NCBI RefSeq assembly: GCF_020991085.1
Contig: NZ_CP087719.1
Span: forward strand, 2,686,001-2,750,000
Direction: 5' to 3'
From: Roseomonas sp. OT10
GTDB lineage: Bacteria; Pseudomonadota; Alphaproteobacteria; Acetobacterales; Acetobacteraceae
DNA: 64,000 nt
Under the pieces are notes generated by a model, which saw only the letters and a program-made list of their open reading frames with translations, searched no databases and was not told the origin of the DNA. Within the stretch, counting starts at the first letter, position 1. Each line of letters opens with the position of its first letter. Shown piece after piece: positions 1 to 12,027 of this stretch. The position numbers and the translations under genes are program-made.

Positions 1-552
1 CGCTTCTTCCGTCGCCGCGCGGCCGAGGGCATGTCCCCGGCCATGGCCGGCGCCGCCCCCGCCGGCCGGGCCCCGCCGAACGCCTATGCCCGCGAGGCCA
101 TGGCGGGCGGCTCGGCAGGGGGCGGCATGGCCGCGGCCCGCAGCGCCCCGGTCCAGGTCGGGCAGGCGGATTTCCAGGCCTTCGAGCGGATGCTGGTGGA
201 CATCAACGCGGCCTGGTCGCGCGGCGACATGGCGACGCTGCAGCGCCTCGCCACCCCGGAGATGGCGCGCTACTTCGCCGGCGACCTGCAGGACCTCGCC
301 GCCCGTGGCTGGAGCAACGAGACACGCGACGTCCGGCTGGAGTCCGGTGACTTGGCGGAGGCGTGGAACGAGCAGGGGCTGGACTACGCCACCGTGGCGA
401 TGCGCTTCTCGCTGGTCGACGTGACCCGCGACGCCCAGGGCCGCGTGGTGGAGGGCGATCCGGAGACGCGCCAGATGGTGACGGAGCTCTGGTCCTTCGT
501 CCGCCGCCCGGGCCAGCCCTGGCGCCTCTCGGCGATCCAGCAGGCCCGCTGA
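1..552 (+). CDS. Tim44-like domain protein, 5' partial
   Basis: The frame is open to the left edge (it reads RFFRRRAAEG before the first Met codon at 31), so this is the C-terminal part of a longer gene. The last ~120 residues look like the Tim44-like/MlaC-fold domain: FERMLVDINAAWSRGD, then TPEMARYF, then a Val/Leu-rich strand region ending TELWSFVRRPGQPWRLSAIQQ. Bacterial Tim44-domain proteins usually carry an N-terminal signal or membrane segment followed by a Gly/Phe-rich linker. The Arg-rich and Gly/Ala-rich start seen here fits that linker. The exact role in bacteria is poorly defined (membrane association, cell envelope). The gene is followed 26 bases later by a strong terminator. Confidence 0.8.
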   Translation, partial: RFFRRRAAEGMSPAMAGAAPAGRAPPNAYAREAMAGGSAGGGMAAARSAPVQVGQADFQAFERMLVDINAAWSRGDMATLQRLATPEMARYFAGDLQDLAARGWSNETRDVRLESGDLAEAWNEQGLDYATVAMRFSLVDVTRDAQGRVVEGDPETRQMVTELWSFVRRPGQPWRLSAIQQAR

Positions 553-578
553 GTCCGCGGCCTGCCGACAAAAGGAAA

Positions 579-606
579 GCGGCCCGGTCCCCCGGGCCGC
601 TTTTTT
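579..606 (+). terminator. Rho-independent terminator after the Tim44-like gene
   Basis: A GC-only hairpin, GCGGCCCGG / CCGGGCCGC with a short C-rich loop (579-600), is followed directly by six T residues (601-606). It lies 27 bases after the stop codon of the Tim44-like gene. An A-rich stretch on its left side means it may also work for the minus-strand lipoprotein gene that ends at 634. Confidence 0.9.
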
Positions 607-633
607 CATGACCGCCTGGGCCGGTGACGGGGT

Positions 634-927
634 TCAGCGGCGGTTCTGGCGACCCTGCCGGTAGCCCTGCTCGAAGGCGCGGTCCTGGGCGCGCTGCGAC
701 TGGTCCCACAGGTAGCCGCCGGCGGCGCCGGCCCCCGCCCCGATCAGCGCGCCCCAGCCGGCATTGCCGCTGAAGGAACCGGCGATGCCGCCGATGGCGG
801 CGCCCCCCAGGGCGCCCGTGCCGACCCGGCGCTGGCTGTCGTTCATGCCCTCGCAGGCCCCCAGCGACAGGGCCGCCAGCAGCGGCAGGGCAAGGCGGGT
901 GGTGCGGATGCTCATCATGCTCCTCAT
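634..927 (-). CDS. Glycine-zipper lipoprotein
   Basis: This is a 97-residue lipoprotein. The N-terminus is a signal peptide with lipobox LGAC (Cys at about residue 25), preceded by a Leu/Ala core. The mature part is a Gly/Ala-rich glycine-zipper segment (GTGALGGAAIGGIAG, then ALIGAGAGAAGGYLW) followed by a charged Gln/Arg-rich tail. This is the architecture of small outer-membrane-associated YMGG/Gly-zipper lipoproteins. Family members are envelope proteins of unclear mechanism. Alternative starts exist at Met4 and Met5 of the reading used here. It lies just downstream of the Rap1a/Tai-like gene on the same strand (12-base gap). Confidence 0.8.
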   Translation of the reverse strand: MRSMMSIRTTRLALPLLAALSLGACEGMNDSQRRVGTGALGGAAIGGIAGSFSGNAGWGALIGAGAGAAGGYLWDQSQRAQDRAFEQGYRQGRQNRR

Positions 928-939
928 CTCGGCCCCCCC

Positions 940-1353
940 TCAACGGCCACGGCGCGACGGCGCGGCCGCCGCGGGGCAGGGATAGGTGGCCTGGGCCCAG
1001 CGCAGCAGCCCGTCCAGCGGCGCTTCCGAGCCGTATTGCGGGTTCTGTCGCATCCACTGCCCGAAGGCGACGCCCGACTGCGCCACCGTCGGCGGCGGGT
1101 TGGGCAGGCAGAACAGCGGCGCCTGCCGCCCCCCCGCCGGGTGCAGCGCCGCATGGTACTGGCCCATCGCCGTCAGGTAGCCCTGGCAATAGGCAATGGC
1201 CTCCAGCCGGGGCACGCCCGTCGTCTCCGCCAGGCAGATGGCCCCAAGCTCCCCCGCCGTGGTCGCGGCGGTGGGCGTTCCGACCTGTGCCTGCGCGGGC
1301 GCGGCGAATCCCAGGGCGGCGGATAGCAGCGCCGCTCCACAGATCATTCGCAT
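940..1353 (-). CDS. Rap1a/Tai family secreted protein
   Basis: This 137-residue protein has a cleavable signal peptide (hydrophobic core to about residue 20, AQA-Q site). The mature domain has conserved Cys residues in the pattern ICLAE...AYCQGY...LFCLP...TYPCP, which matches the Rap1a/Tai immunity-protein-like fold of small disulfide-containing periplasmic proteins. In Serratia, Rap proteins neutralise type VI amidase effectors. Many alphaproteobacterial homologues have no nearby effector, and none is visible here, so immunity is not implied. The start is supported by a GGGAGAA ribosome site a few bases upstream. Confidence 0.7.
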   Translation of the reverse strand: MRMICGAALLSAALGFAAPAQAQVGTPTAATTAGELGAICLAETTGVPRLEAIAYCQGYLTAMGQYHAALHPAGGRQAPLFCLPNPPPTVAQSGVAFGQWMRQNPQYGSEAPLDGLLRWAQATYPCPAAAAPSRRGR

Positions 1354-1549
1354 GGTGTCGCGTTCTCCCTGTTACCAACGGACGCCACGCTACGCCGGGG
1401 CCGCGGGTGCGCGAACCCCATCGACGGGGAAGTGAGCGAATTGCCGGCGCCGCCGGTGACCGAAGGCGGGACCTGCCCATGCCACGGACACCTCACGCCG
1501 CCGGCCCGGAGCAGGCGCAGGCGCAGGCGCGCGCCCCGGGCCATGGCGG

Positions 1550-4485
<2,936 letters not shown>

Positions 4486-4489
<4 letters not shown>

Positions 4490-4866
4490 GCGCCCTCGGA
4501 CTCCACGAACGCGGCATAGCCCGCCGCATCCAGCAGCGCGTCGATCTGCGACGCATCGGAGGGCTTGATGCGGAAGAACCAGCCTTCCGCCTCCGGCTCG
4601 CGGTTGATCAGCCCGGGATCGCCGGAGACCGCCTCGTTCACCGCCGTCACCGTGCCGGAGATGGGCGCGTAGATGTCGGAGGCGGCCTTCACGCTCTCCA
4701 CCACCGCCACCGTGTCGCCGGCCTCGACCTCGCGGCCGACCTCCGGCAGGTCGACGAAGACGACGTCGCCCAGCGCCTCCTGGGCATGGTTGCTGATGCC
4801 GACGAGGAACTCCCCGCCCTCGGCGCGGACCCATTCGTGGCTGGTGGTGTAGCGGATATCGGACAT
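4486..4866 (-). CDS. gcvH: Glycine cleavage system H protein
   Basis: This 126-residue lipoyl carrier shuttles the aminomethyl intermediate between GcvP, GcvT and the lipoamide dehydrogenase. The lipoyl-lysine motif [12 protein letters not shown] is present with the modified Lys near residue 60. The N-terminal [11 protein letters not shown] and [23 protein letters not shown] are standard for the family, and the length is normal. It lies 31 bases downstream of gcvT and overlaps gcvP by four bases (ATGA), so the two are translationally coupled. Confidence 0.97.
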
Positions 4867-4897
4867 GCGGGTCTCTCCGGGAATCTCGGGGCGCGGT

Positions 4898-6016
4898 TCA
4901 GGCGGCCGCCGTGCCGCGGCGGTAGCGGTGCGGGACGAAGGGCATGGGGGCGATCCGGGCGGCGATCGGCTTGCCGCGCACCGGCAGTTCGACGGCGGTG
5001 CCGTCGCGGGCGGCGGCGCGGCGGACGTAGCCCATGGCGACGGGGGCCCCCAGGGTGGGGCCGAAGCTGCCCGAGGTCACCTCGCCCACCGTCTCGCCGC
5101 CGATCACGATCGGGGTATGGGCGCGCGCGGGCTGCCGCCCCTCCACGGCGAGACCGACGCGCAGCCGGGCGGGGCCGTGGTCCAGCTCCGCCCGCACGCG
5201 CCCGGCGCCGCGGAAGTCCCAGTCCATGCGGCGGCGCTTGCCGATGGTCCAGACGAGGTTCGCCTCGACCGGGCTGGTCGTCTCGTCCAGGTCGTTGCCG
5301 TAGAGGCAGAGCCCCGCCTCCAGCCGCAGCGAATCCCGCGCCCCCAGCCCGGCCGGCACGACGCCCGCCGCCAGCAGCGCGTCGGCAAGCGGCACCGCTC
5401 CCTCGGCCGGCAGGCCGATCTCGTAGCCGTCCTCGCCGGTATAGCCGGAGCGGCTGACCAGGGCGGGGTGGCCGGCGAGGGTGACCTCCGCCACGCCCAT
5501 GAAGGGCAGCGTCGCCACCTCCGGCGCCAGGGTGGCCAGCGCCGCCTCCGCCCCCGGCCCCTGCACCGCCAGCAGCGCGCGGTCGCGCAGCGGGCGCAGC
5601 GTCACGGCGGCCGGCAGGATCGCGGCGATGGCCGCCTCGTCCAGATGCTTGCGCGAGGCGTTCAGCACCAGGAACAGCCGCTCCGGCCCCAGCCGCGCCA
5701 CCATGAAATCGTCCAGGATGCCGCCCGCTTCCGTCATCAGCACGCCGTAGCGCTGGCGGCCGGGCTTCAGCCCCTGCACCTCGGCGGGGGTCAGGGTCTC
5801 CAGCACCGCCGCCCCGGCCTCGCCCAGCAGCTCCGCCTGGCCCATGTGGGAGACGTCGAACAGCGCGGCGCCGGTGCGGCAGGCGGCGTGCTCGGCGATG
5901 ATGCCGGATGGGTACTGCACGGGCATGCGGTAGCCGGCGAAGGGCACCATCCGCGCGCCCTGGGCTTGGTGCCAGGCGGCGAGCGGGGTATCGAGCAGGG
6001 TCTCGGTGTCGGCCAC
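4898..6016 (-). CDS. gcvT: Aminomethyltransferase (glycine cleavage T protein)
   Basis: GcvT transfers the one-carbon unit from aminomethyl-lipoyl-GcvH to tetrahydrofolate, releasing ammonia. The 372-residue frame starts at GTG 6016, which is preceded by a perfect GGAGGA five bases upstream. Longer readings of the frame run into the riboswitch and are rejected. Conserved features are [17 protein letters not shown], the SHMGQAEL segment, [34 protein letters not shown] and the C-terminal T-protein barrel domain. It is the first gene of the gcvTHP operon, with a tandem glycine riboswitch in its leader. Confidence 0.96.
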   Translation of the reverse strand: MADTETLLDTPLAAWHQAQGARMVPFAGYRMPVQYPSGIIAEHAACRTGAALFDVSHMGQAELLGEAGAAVLETLTPAEVQGLKPGRQRYGVLMTEAGGILDDFMVARLGPERLFLVLNASRKHLDEAAIAAILPAAVTLRPLRDRALLAVQGPGAEAALATLAPEVATLPFMGVAEVTLAGHPALVSRSGYTGEDGYEIGLPAEGAVPLADALLAAGVVPAGLGARDSLRLEAGLCLYGNDLDETTSPVEANLVWTIGKRRRMDWDFRGAGRVRAELDHGPARLRVGLAVEGRQPARAHTPIVIGGETVGEVTSGSFGPTLGAPVAMGYVRRAAARDGTAVELPVRGKPIAARIAPMPFVPHRYRRGTAAA

Positions 6017-6063
6017 GCATCCTCCTTCGCGCCGCGGGAATCGCGGCGACCGGAACGTGGCCC

Positions 6064-6257
6064 CCCTCTGTCCTGTGACCTGAGAGATTCGGCGGCGCCG
6101 CCGTGGCAGGGCCGCCTTACTCCGTCGGTGCCCCCGCCGCCCGGTCCGGGCGGCGCGGTCTTTCCAGAGGCCCCTCCCCCGCGCGGTCCATCGGCCTGAG
6201 CGTTTCCGGGGGCCGGTTGCGCCTTCGGCGGGGGGCACGCCCCACTCTCCCGCGCGG
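6064..6257 (-). promoter_or_regulatory. Tandem glycine riboswitch (gcvT RNA element)
   Basis: Read on the minus strand, the leader of gcvT contains two glycine aptamers in a row. The first has GGGAGAG, then GCCGAAGGCGCAACC and AAACGCTCAGGCCGATGGACC. The second has CTCTGGAAAGACCG, then GCACCGACGGAGTAAGG and AATCTCTCAGGTCACAGGACAGAGG. These are the conserved core pieces of the family (GAGAG, a CCGAAGG-type core, CTCAGG, GGACAGAG). The element ends about 48 bases before the GTG of gcvT. Known members are mostly ON switches that let gcv expression rise with glycine. The expression platform here is probably translational because no terminator is visible. Confidence 0.95.
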
Positions 6258-6447
6258 GATCAGCGGGGCGCCCAACTTGCACGCCGGCCGGGGCGCTGTC
6301 CACGGCACGCCGCGCCGGTCCCATCCGGGCGCGACGCGCCGGCCACACCGCCGGGCGCAACGGCGGCGGGCCGCAACCGGGGGCCGCCGCGCCGGTTGAG
6401 ACGCCGCCGCGCCGGCCCCGGGGGGGGCGCGGCTGAACCGGGGATGC

Positions 6448-8280
6448 ATGACACTCGACCAGGGGCTGGCCTTCGGGCTGATGGCCGCGACCATCGGCCT
6501 GTTCGTCTGGGGGCGCCTGCCCTACGACCTCGTCGCCCTTGCGGCCCTGCTCGCCGGGCTGCTGCTGGGGTTGGTGCCGGCGGAGAAGGCCTTCTCCGGC
6601 TTCTCCGACGACGTGGTGGTGATCGTCGCCGCGGCGCTGGTGGTCAGCCATGCCGTCGCGCGCTCCGGGGCGGTGGAGGTGATGCTGCGCCCCGTCGCGC
6701 CGCGCCTGACCACGGTGGCGATGCAGGTGCCGGTGCTGGCCGGCGCCACCATGCTGCTGGCCATGGTCACCAAGAACGTCGGCGCGCTGGCCATCCTGAT
6801 GCCGGTGGCGATGCAGATCGCGCGTCGCACCGGCACCTCGCCGGGGGCGCTGCTGATGCCGATGTCCTTCGCGGCGATGACAGGCGGCGTGGTCACGCTG
6901 GTCGGCACCGCGCCCAACATCATCATGTCGCGCGTGCGCGAGCAGATGACGGGCGAGCCCTTCCGCATGTTCGACTACACCCCCGTGGGGCTGGGCATCT
7001 GCGCCGTCGCGCTGCTCTTCCTCGCGGTGGGCTGGCGGCTGCTGCCCGGCGGCCGGCGCGGCGGGGCCTCGATGGAGGCGGCCTTCACCATCGGCCACTA
7101 CACCGTCGAGGCGGGGCTGCCGGAGGGCAGCGAGGCGGCCGGCAGGACCGTGGCCGAGCTGGAGGCGATGGCGGAGGGGGAGGTGCGCGTCTCCGCCATC
7201 CTCCCGCCCGGCGACGCGGCGCCCGGGAAGCCGGACGGGGGGCGGCCACCCGGGGAATCCGGTCCGCCCACGCCCGACCGGGTGCTGCGCGCCGGCGAGA
7301 CCCTGCTGCTGCGCGGCGAGCCGGCCGAGCTGGAGCGACTGGTCTCCCAGGCGGGGCTGCGGCTCGGCGAGGACACCGTCCGCCGCGAGGACCCTGACAC
7401 GGAGCAGGACGACATGCAGGTGATCGAGGGCGTGGTCACGGCGGAGAGCCCGCTGGTCGGCCGCAGCCCCTCCGCCCTCTCGCTGCGCAGCCGGCACGGC
7501 GTCTCCCTCCTGGCGGTCAGCCGGCGTGGGACGCAGCACATCCGCGAGGCCCTGTCGCGCCTGCGCCTGCGGACGGGCGACGTGGTGCTGCTGCGCGGTC
7601 TGGCCGCGACCATGCCGGAAAACCTGGGCGAGATCCGGGTCCTGCCCCTGGCCGAGCGCGACATGGCGCTGGGGCGCGGGCGGCGCTCCTGGATTCCGCT
7701 CGGCGTGCTGGCCGGCGCCATGGCGCTGGTGGCGGCCGGCGCCCTGCCGGTGGCGGTCGCCTTCTTCGGCGCGGTGGTGGCGCTGCTGCTGCTGCGGGTG
7801 ATGACGACGCGCGAGGCCTACGAGGCGGTGGACTGGCCCGTGGTCGTGCTGCTGGCCGCGCTGATCCCCGTCTCGGGAGCCATCGAGCGGACGGGCGGGA
7901 CGGAGCTGCTGGCCGGCTGGCTCGACGCCGTGCTGGGCGGGCTGCCGGGGATGGTGGCGCTGGGCGCGACCATGCTGGCGGCGATGGCAGTCACGCCCTT
8001 CCTCAACAATGCCGCCACTGTGCTGGTGATGGGCCCGATCGCGGCCAGCCTCGCCAGCAAGCTGGGGCTGAACCCCGACCCCTTCCTGATGGCCGTGGCG
8101 CTGGGAGCGGCGAGCGATTTCCTCACCCCCATCGGCCACCAGTGCAACACCCTGGTGATGGGGCCCGGCGGCTACCGCTTCGGTGACTACGCCCGGCTCG
8201 GCCTGCCGCTCTCGCTCCTGGTGCTGGCGGCGGGGGTGCCGCTGATCGCCTTCTTCTGGCCTCTCGCCGCAGCGCGATGA
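6448..8280 (+). CDS. SLC13/DASS-type permease with internal RCK_C (TrkA-C) domains
   Basis: This 610-residue membrane protein has an N-terminal transporter half (many hydrophobic segments, motifs TKNVGALAILMP and TLVGTAPNIIMSRVRE). A soluble insert of about 200 residues follows with two RCK_C-like modules (GRTVAELEA..., LVGRSPSALSLRSRHGVSLLAVSR). The C-terminal transporter half carries TPFLNNAATVLVMGP and TPIGHQCNTLVMGPGGY. This is the arrangement of SLC13-like permeases such as the SAC1/SdcS-related group with TrkA-C insertions. Substrates in the family include sulfate and dicarboxylates, and the substrate here cannot be told. It lies divergent from the gcv riboswitch region. No strong ribosome site precedes the ATG. 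Confidence 0.85.
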   Translation: MTLDQGLAFGLMAATIGLFVWGRLPYDLVALAALLAGLLLGLVPAEKAFSGFSDDVVVIVAAALVVSHAVARSGAVEVMLRPVAPRLTTVAMQVPVLAGATMLLAMVTKNVGALAILMPVAMQIARRTGTSPGALLMPMSFAAMTGGVVTLVGTAPNIIMSRVREQMTGEPFRMFDYTPVGLGICAVALLFLAVGWRLLPGGRRGGASMEAAFTIGHYTVEAGLPEGSEAAGRTVAELEAMAEGEVRVSAILPPGDAAPGKPDGGRPPGESGPPTPDRVLRAGETLLLRGEPAELERLVSQAGLRLGEDTVRREDPDTEQDDMQVIEGVVTAESPLVGRSPSALSLRSRHGVSLLAVSRRGTQHIREALSRLRLRTGDVVLLRGLAATMPENLGEIRVLPLAERDMALGRGRRSWIPLGVLAGAMALVAAGALPVAVAFFGAVVALLLLRVMTTREAYEAVDWPVVVLLAALIPVSGAIERTGGTELLAGWLDAVLGGLPGMVALGATMLAAMAVTPFLNNAATVLVMGPIAASLASKLGLNPDPFLMAVALGAASDFLTPIGHQCNTLVMGPGGYRFGDYARLGLPLSLLVLAAGVPLIAFFWPLAAAR

Positions 8281-8723
8281 CAGCCCAGCCCCGAACTCAT
8301 ACGGACGGCGCGATGGCGTGGGGTGCGCCCGTGGCCCGGGGGCAAGGCTCCACCTCGCCCCCGTACCCCCACTCCGCCAGGACCCTGCGGGCCCTGGACC
8401 CGATGCGTGCTGCCGCGGGACAGCCTGATACGGGGTCGAGGCGCCGAGGAGCATGGCTCCTCGGCGGGTACGGCCGCCGCCCGCGCGGACGCCTTTGGAG
8501 CTTTTCCGGACTCCCGCCTGTCCGCGCGCTCCCTGGGTTCAGCCCGGAGGCTGACGGCAGCCACGCAGCGCCAGACTCCCAGCGGGGTCCGGGGCCCGCT
8601 TGTGGCCCCGGCAGGGAAGGGTCCGGGACGGGGATCGACGCACGGCGTCGATGCCGTAGGCCGGCGTCCCCTCCCGGTCCGCCGTCCGAACACGCAGAAT
8701 AACGGGTCATCCCGCCGGCGGGA
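8281..8723. other. Gene-free GC-rich interval with strong hairpins
   Basis: I see no credible gene in these ~440 bases. It contains a near-perfect 11-bp hairpin with a 3-base loop, CGCCGAGGAGC / GCTCCTCGGCG (8442-8466). Near 8580-8615 there is GGGTCCGGGGCC facing GGCCCCGG. On the minus strand 8320-8400 reads as GGGCCC/GGGTCCTGG-type GC-rich palindromes. This style resembles the dispersed intergenic palindromic elements of high-GC alphaproteobacteria, but no second full copy can be shown in this window. The interval separates convergent genes (permease on plus, phosphatase on minus), so some of the hairpins may act as terminators. Confidence 0.5.
8442..8466. repeat. 11-bp inverted repeat (hairpin)
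   Basis: CGCCGAGGAGC, loop ATG, GCTCCTCGGCG: a perfect inverted repeat between convergent genes. There is no T-tract on either side, so it is not a classical intrinsic terminator. Confidence 0.8.
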
Positions 8724-9305
8724 TCAGGCCTCCGGCAGCGCCACCCAGCCATGGCGCAGCGCCCGGTCGGCGCGGCCGAAGGCATAGCGGCAGCCCTGCC
8801 CCGGCTGGTCCAGGCCGCGGGAGATGGGGCGGCCGGACAGGGCGGCGAGCAGCAGCGCCCCCACCCCGCCATGCGCCACGATCGCCACGTCCCCCGGGGG
8901 TGCCGCGGCCAGCACGGCCTCGACGGCCGCCAGCACCCGCGCCTGGGCGTCGGCTGCCCGCTCCCAGCCGCGCACGGAATCGTGCGGCCGGGCGAAGAAG
9001 GCATCGGCCACCTGCTCGAACTCCTCGCGCGGCAGGTAGCCGGTGGCGCTGCGGTCGTTCTCGCCCAGGCCAGGATGCACCCCCACCCCCAGCCCCAGCG
9101 CGCCGGCCAGCAGCCCTGCCCCCTCGATCGCCTTGGTCTCCGTGCTGGCCCAGACGGAGGCGATCCCCGCCAGCTCCGGCAGCGCCGCCGCGGCGCGCAT
9201 GCGGGCGATGGCGCGGGGCGAGAGGCGCCAGCGGGTGATCTCCCGCCCCGGCTCGATCTCGACCTCGGGGTGGGAGATCCAGTGGACCGTGGCCGCCGGG
9301 CTCAG
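8724..9305 (-). CDS. Histidine phosphatase family protein (non-canonical start)
   Basis: This is a phosphoglycerate-mutase/histidine-phosphatase-like protein of the divergent alphaproteobacterial type. The first ATG in frame is at 9200, but strong family sequence continues upstream: HWISHPEVEIEPGREITRWRLSP (read 9284 to about 9216), which carries the nucleophilic-His region equivalent to the RHG motif. The second catalytic His is in IVAHGGVGALLL. No ATG, GTG or TTG exists in this upstream stretch. The only near-start codon is CTG at 9305, which overlaps the stop of the preceding lipoprotein gene as CTGA, analogous to the ATGA overlaps seen elsewhere in the window. The start is therefore uncertain (CTG 9305, or ACG/GTC near 9290-9287). 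It is probably co-transcribed with the lipoprotein gene. Confidence 0.75.
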   Translation of the reverse strand: MSPAATVHWISHPEVEIEPGREITRWRLSPRAIARMRAAAALPELAGIASVWASTETKAIEGAGLLAGALGLGVGVHPGLGENDRSATGYLPREEFEQVADAFFARPHDSVRGWERAADAQARVLAAVEAVLAAAPPGDVAIVAHGGVGALLLAALSGRPISRGLDQPGQGCRYAFGRADRALRHGWVALPEA

Positions 9306-9910
9306 CGCGGGCCGCGGGCGCGGTTCAGCGCCAGCTCCTCCGGCGTCAGGACGAAGCCCAGCAGCACGGTGCGGGTCGCGGCCTCCTGCGGCGGGCCGGG
9401 GATGCGGATCGACAGCTCCTCGCTGCGCAGGGTCAGGCGGCTGACATTGTTGGGGAACTCCACCGGCACGGCGAAGGAGGCGCGGCTGAGGACCTGGGTC
9501 TCGTCGCCCGTCACCACGGCGACCATGTAGGGGATCTGGGCCGTCCGCCCGACCGCGGCCGGGCCGCGCTCCACCGTCATGCCCAGGGTCAGGGTGACGT
9601 CCAGCCCCTGCCGGCCGGGGCCGTAGTCACACTTGGCCTGGAAGCCGGTCAGCCGGCCGTCCAGCTCCAGCCCGGTCAGGTCGCGGGCGCCGCCCCGGAA
9701 GCGGGTCAGGTCCGCCGCCTCGCCCAGCAGCGCCACCCGCGGGCAGGGCGCGGTCACATTGGCCAGCAGGTCCCGGCTGGAGCCGCCGCAGCCCGCCAGG
9801 GCCAGCCCCGCCCCGGCCAGCAGCGCCATGGCCCCCGCGCGCCGCCCCCGCCGCCCGGCCCCCGCGCCGGATGCTCCCTGCGCCGCCGCGACGCCGCTAC
9901 GCTCTGCCAT
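9302..9910 (-). CDS. Lipoprotein of unknown function
   Basis: This 202-residue protein has an N-terminal Arg-rich region, a hydrophobic core and the lipobox LAGC (Cys near residue 45). The mature part is beta-rich with no domain I can name. Notable stretches are [24 protein letters not shown] and [20 protein letters not shown]. Two Cys residues in the mature part could form a disulfide. The start at 9910 is supported by GGGGGAGT about 7 bases upstream; the longer open frame upstream is antisense to ispH. It is divergent from ispH (100-base shared promoter region) and runs into the histidine phosphatase gene. Confidence 0.75.
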   Translation of the reverse strand: MAERSGVAAAQGASGAGAGRRGRRAGAMALLAGAGLALAGCGGSSRDLLANVTAPCPRVALLGEAADLTRFRGGARDLTGLELDGRLTGFQAKCDYGPGRQGLDVTLTLGMTVERGPAAVGRTAQIPYMVAVVTGDETQVLSRASFAVPVEFPNNVSRLTLRSEELSIRIPGPPQEAATRTVLLGFVLTPEELALNRARGPR

Positions 9911-10010
9911 GCTGTACTCCCCCTGTCCCCCGGGCGCATCGGCCGCTAGGTTGCGCCGAGACCACCCCCGGGACCATCTCCCGGTGCCTGCCGCCACGAA
10001 CTGGCACGAG

Positions 10011-11018
10011 ATGATGCCCGACGCCAACCTGCCGACCGACTGTTCCGACCTGCCCGCGAACCCGGCCGAAGGCCGCTCCCGGCCGCCGCTCCGCGTCCTG
10101 CTCGCCGGCCCGCGCGGCTTCTGCGCCGGGGTGGACCGGGCGATCAAGATCGTGGAGGAGGCGCTGGCCCGCCACGGCGCGCCCGTCTACGTGCGGCACG
10201 AGATCGTGCACAACCGCTTCGTCGTGGAGCGGATGGAGGCCATGGGCGCCGTCTTCGTCGAGGAGCTGGACGAGATCCCCGATGACGGCCAGCCGGTGGT
10301 CTTCTCCGCCCATGGGGTGCCGAAATCCGTCCCCGACGACGCGCGGTCGCGGAACATGTTCTACCTCGACGCGACCTGCCCGCTGGTCAGCAAGGTCCAC
10401 CGCGAGTCCGAACGCCACCACGGGCATGGCCGCCATATCCTGCTGATCGGCCATGCCGGCCATCCGGAGGTGATCGGCACCATGGGCCAGCTTCCCCCGG
10501 GCGCGGTGACGCTGGTGGAGGATGTCGGGCAGGCGCAGGTGGTGACGGTGCCGGAGGGGCCGCTGGCCTTCACCACCCAGACCACCCTTTCGGTCGACGA
10601 CACGGCGGAGATCGTCTCCGTCCTGCAGTCGCGCTTCCCCGCCCTGGTCGGGCCGACCAAGGAGGACATCTGCTACGCCACCACCAATCGCCAGGCGGCG
10701 GTGAAAGCGATCGCCGAGCGGTCGCAGCTGATCGTGGTGGTGGGCGCGCCCAACTCCTCGAACTCCGTGCGCCTGCGCGAGGTGGCGGAGCGCGCCGGCT
10801 GCCCGCGCGCGGTGCTGGTGCAGCGCGGCCGCGACCTGGACCCGGGCCTGGCGGACGGGCTGTCGGTGGTGGGCATCACGGCCGGCGCCAGCGCGCCGGA
10901 GGTGCTGGTGGAGGAGGTGCTCGGCCGGCTGCGCGAGCGCTTCGACGTCGCCATCGAGGAGGTGATCGTCGCCGAGGAGCGGATCACCTTCAAGCTGCCC
11001 GCCGCCCTCCAGGCCTGA
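10011..11018 (+). CDS. ispH: 4-hydroxy-3-methylbut-2-enyl diphosphate reductase
   Basis: IspH is the last enzyme of the MEP isoprenoid pathway. It reduces HMBPP to IPP and DMAPP using a [4Fe-4S] cluster. All three cluster Cys are visible: [26 protein letters not shown] and [10 protein letters not shown]. Other family motifs are [39 protein letters not shown] and [14 protein letters not shown]. The 335-residue reading starts at the ATG-ATG pair 10011/10014, giving about 27 residues before the conserved domain, slightly longer than usual. It is followed by thrB after 49 bases. Confidence 0.96.
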   Translation: MMPDANLPTDCSDLPANPAEGRSRPPLRVLLAGPRGFCAGVDRAIKIVEEALARHGAPVYVRHEIVHNRFVVERMEAMGAVFVEELDEIPDDGQPVVFSAHGVPKSVPDDARSRNMFYLDATCPLVSKVHRESERHHGHGRHILLIGHAGHPEVIGTMGQLPPGAVTLVEDVGQAQVVTVPEGPLAFTTQTTLSVDDTAEIVSVLQSRFPALVGPTKEDICYATTNRQAAVKAIAERSQLIVVVGAPNSSNSVRLREVAERAGCPRAVLVQRGRDLDPGLADGLSVVGITAGASAPEVLVEEVLGRLRERFDVAIEEVIVAEERITFKLPAALQA

Positions 11019-11067
11019 GCGTCCCGCCCATGCGCCCGTTCCGAATGCCCCGCACCGAACAGAGCTG

Positions 11068-12027
11068 ATGGCCGTCTATACCGACGTGTCGCCGGAGGCG
11101 CTGGACGCCTTCCTGGCCCCGTATGACATCGGCGCCGCCGTGGCGCTGCATGGCATCGCCGAGGGGGTGGAGAACAGCAACTTCCTCCTCGACACCACCA
11201 CCGGGCGCTACGTCCTCACCCTCTACGAGAAGCGGGTGAACCCGGCCGAGCTGCCCTGGTTCCTCGGGCTGATGCGCCACCTCGCCGCGCGCGGCGTCGC
11301 CTGTCCCCTGCCGGTCGCGGCCCGCGACGGCGAGGCGCTGCGGGAGCTGGCCGGGCGGCCGGCGGCGATCTGCACCTTCCTGCACGGCCATGGGCTGACG
11401 ATGCCGACCGTCGCGCAATGCGCCGCGCTGGGCACCGCCCTGGCCGGGCTGCACGCGGCCGGGCGCGACTTCGCCATGGAACGGCCGAACAGCCTGGGGC
11501 CCCAGGCCTGGGCGCCGCTGCTGCATGGCTGCCGGGAGGGCGAGGAGCCGCATCCCGGCCTCTGCGACGAGATGGAGGAACGGCTGGGCCGCATCCTGGA
11601 CGCCTGGCCGGCGCCGGGGACGCTGCCGCGGGGGCAGATCCATGCGGACCTGTTTCCCGACAACGCCTTCTTCCAGGGCGATGCGCTGACGGGGATGATC
11701 GACTTCTACTTCGCCTGCACCGACCTGCTGGCCTATGACCTCGCCATCTGCATCAACGCCTGGTGCTTCGAGCCCGATCTGCGCTTCGACCCGGCGCGCG
11801 CGGCCGCGATGACCGCTGCCTACGAGGCGGCGCGCCCGCTCTCGCCCGCCGAGCGCACGGCGCTGCCCGTGCTCTGCGCCGGCGCGGCGATGCGCTTCCT
11901 GCTGACGCGGCTCTACGACTGGACGCACACGCCGCCCGGCGCGCTGGTCACGCGCAAGGACCCGCTGGAGTACCTCGCGCGGCTGCGGCACTTCGACGAA
12001 GAAAGGATCGCGGCGCATGCCGGATGA
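11068..12027 (+). CDS. thrB: Homoserine kinase (APH-fold, type II)
   Basis: This enzyme phosphorylates homoserine in threonine biosynthesis. The 319-residue protein belongs to the aminoglycoside-phosphotransferase-fold homoserine kinases of alphaproteobacteria rather than the GHMP type of E. coli. It shows [25 protein letters not shown] at the nucleotide-binding end, [13 protein letters not shown] (the HxDxxxxN catalytic loop) and [10 protein letters not shown] (the metal-binding Asp). The gene sits between ispH and rnhA, overlapping rnhA by 11 bases. This ispH-thrB-rnhA order is common in Rhodospirillales and supports the call. Confidence 0.95.
   Translation: MAVYTDVSPEALDAFLAPYDIGAAVALHGIAEGVENSNFLLDTTTGRYVLTLYEKRVNPAELPWFLGLMRHLAARGVACPLPVAARDGEALRELAGRPAAICTFLHGHGLTMPTVAQCAALGTALAGLHAAGRDFAMERPNSLGPQAWAPLLHGCREGEEPHPGLCDEMEERLGRILDAWPAPGTLPRGQIHADLFPDNAFFQGDALTGMIDFYFACTDLLAYDLAICINAWCFEPDLRFDPARAAAMTAAYEAARPLSPAERTALPVLCAGAAMRFLLTRLYDWTHTPPGALVTRKDPLEYLARLRHFDEERIAAHAG

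Noticed and set aside
8277-8702. A 141-residue plus-strand frame in the gene-free interval
   Set aside because: No family, no ribosome site, and its DNA is dominated by palindromes; rejected as non-coding.
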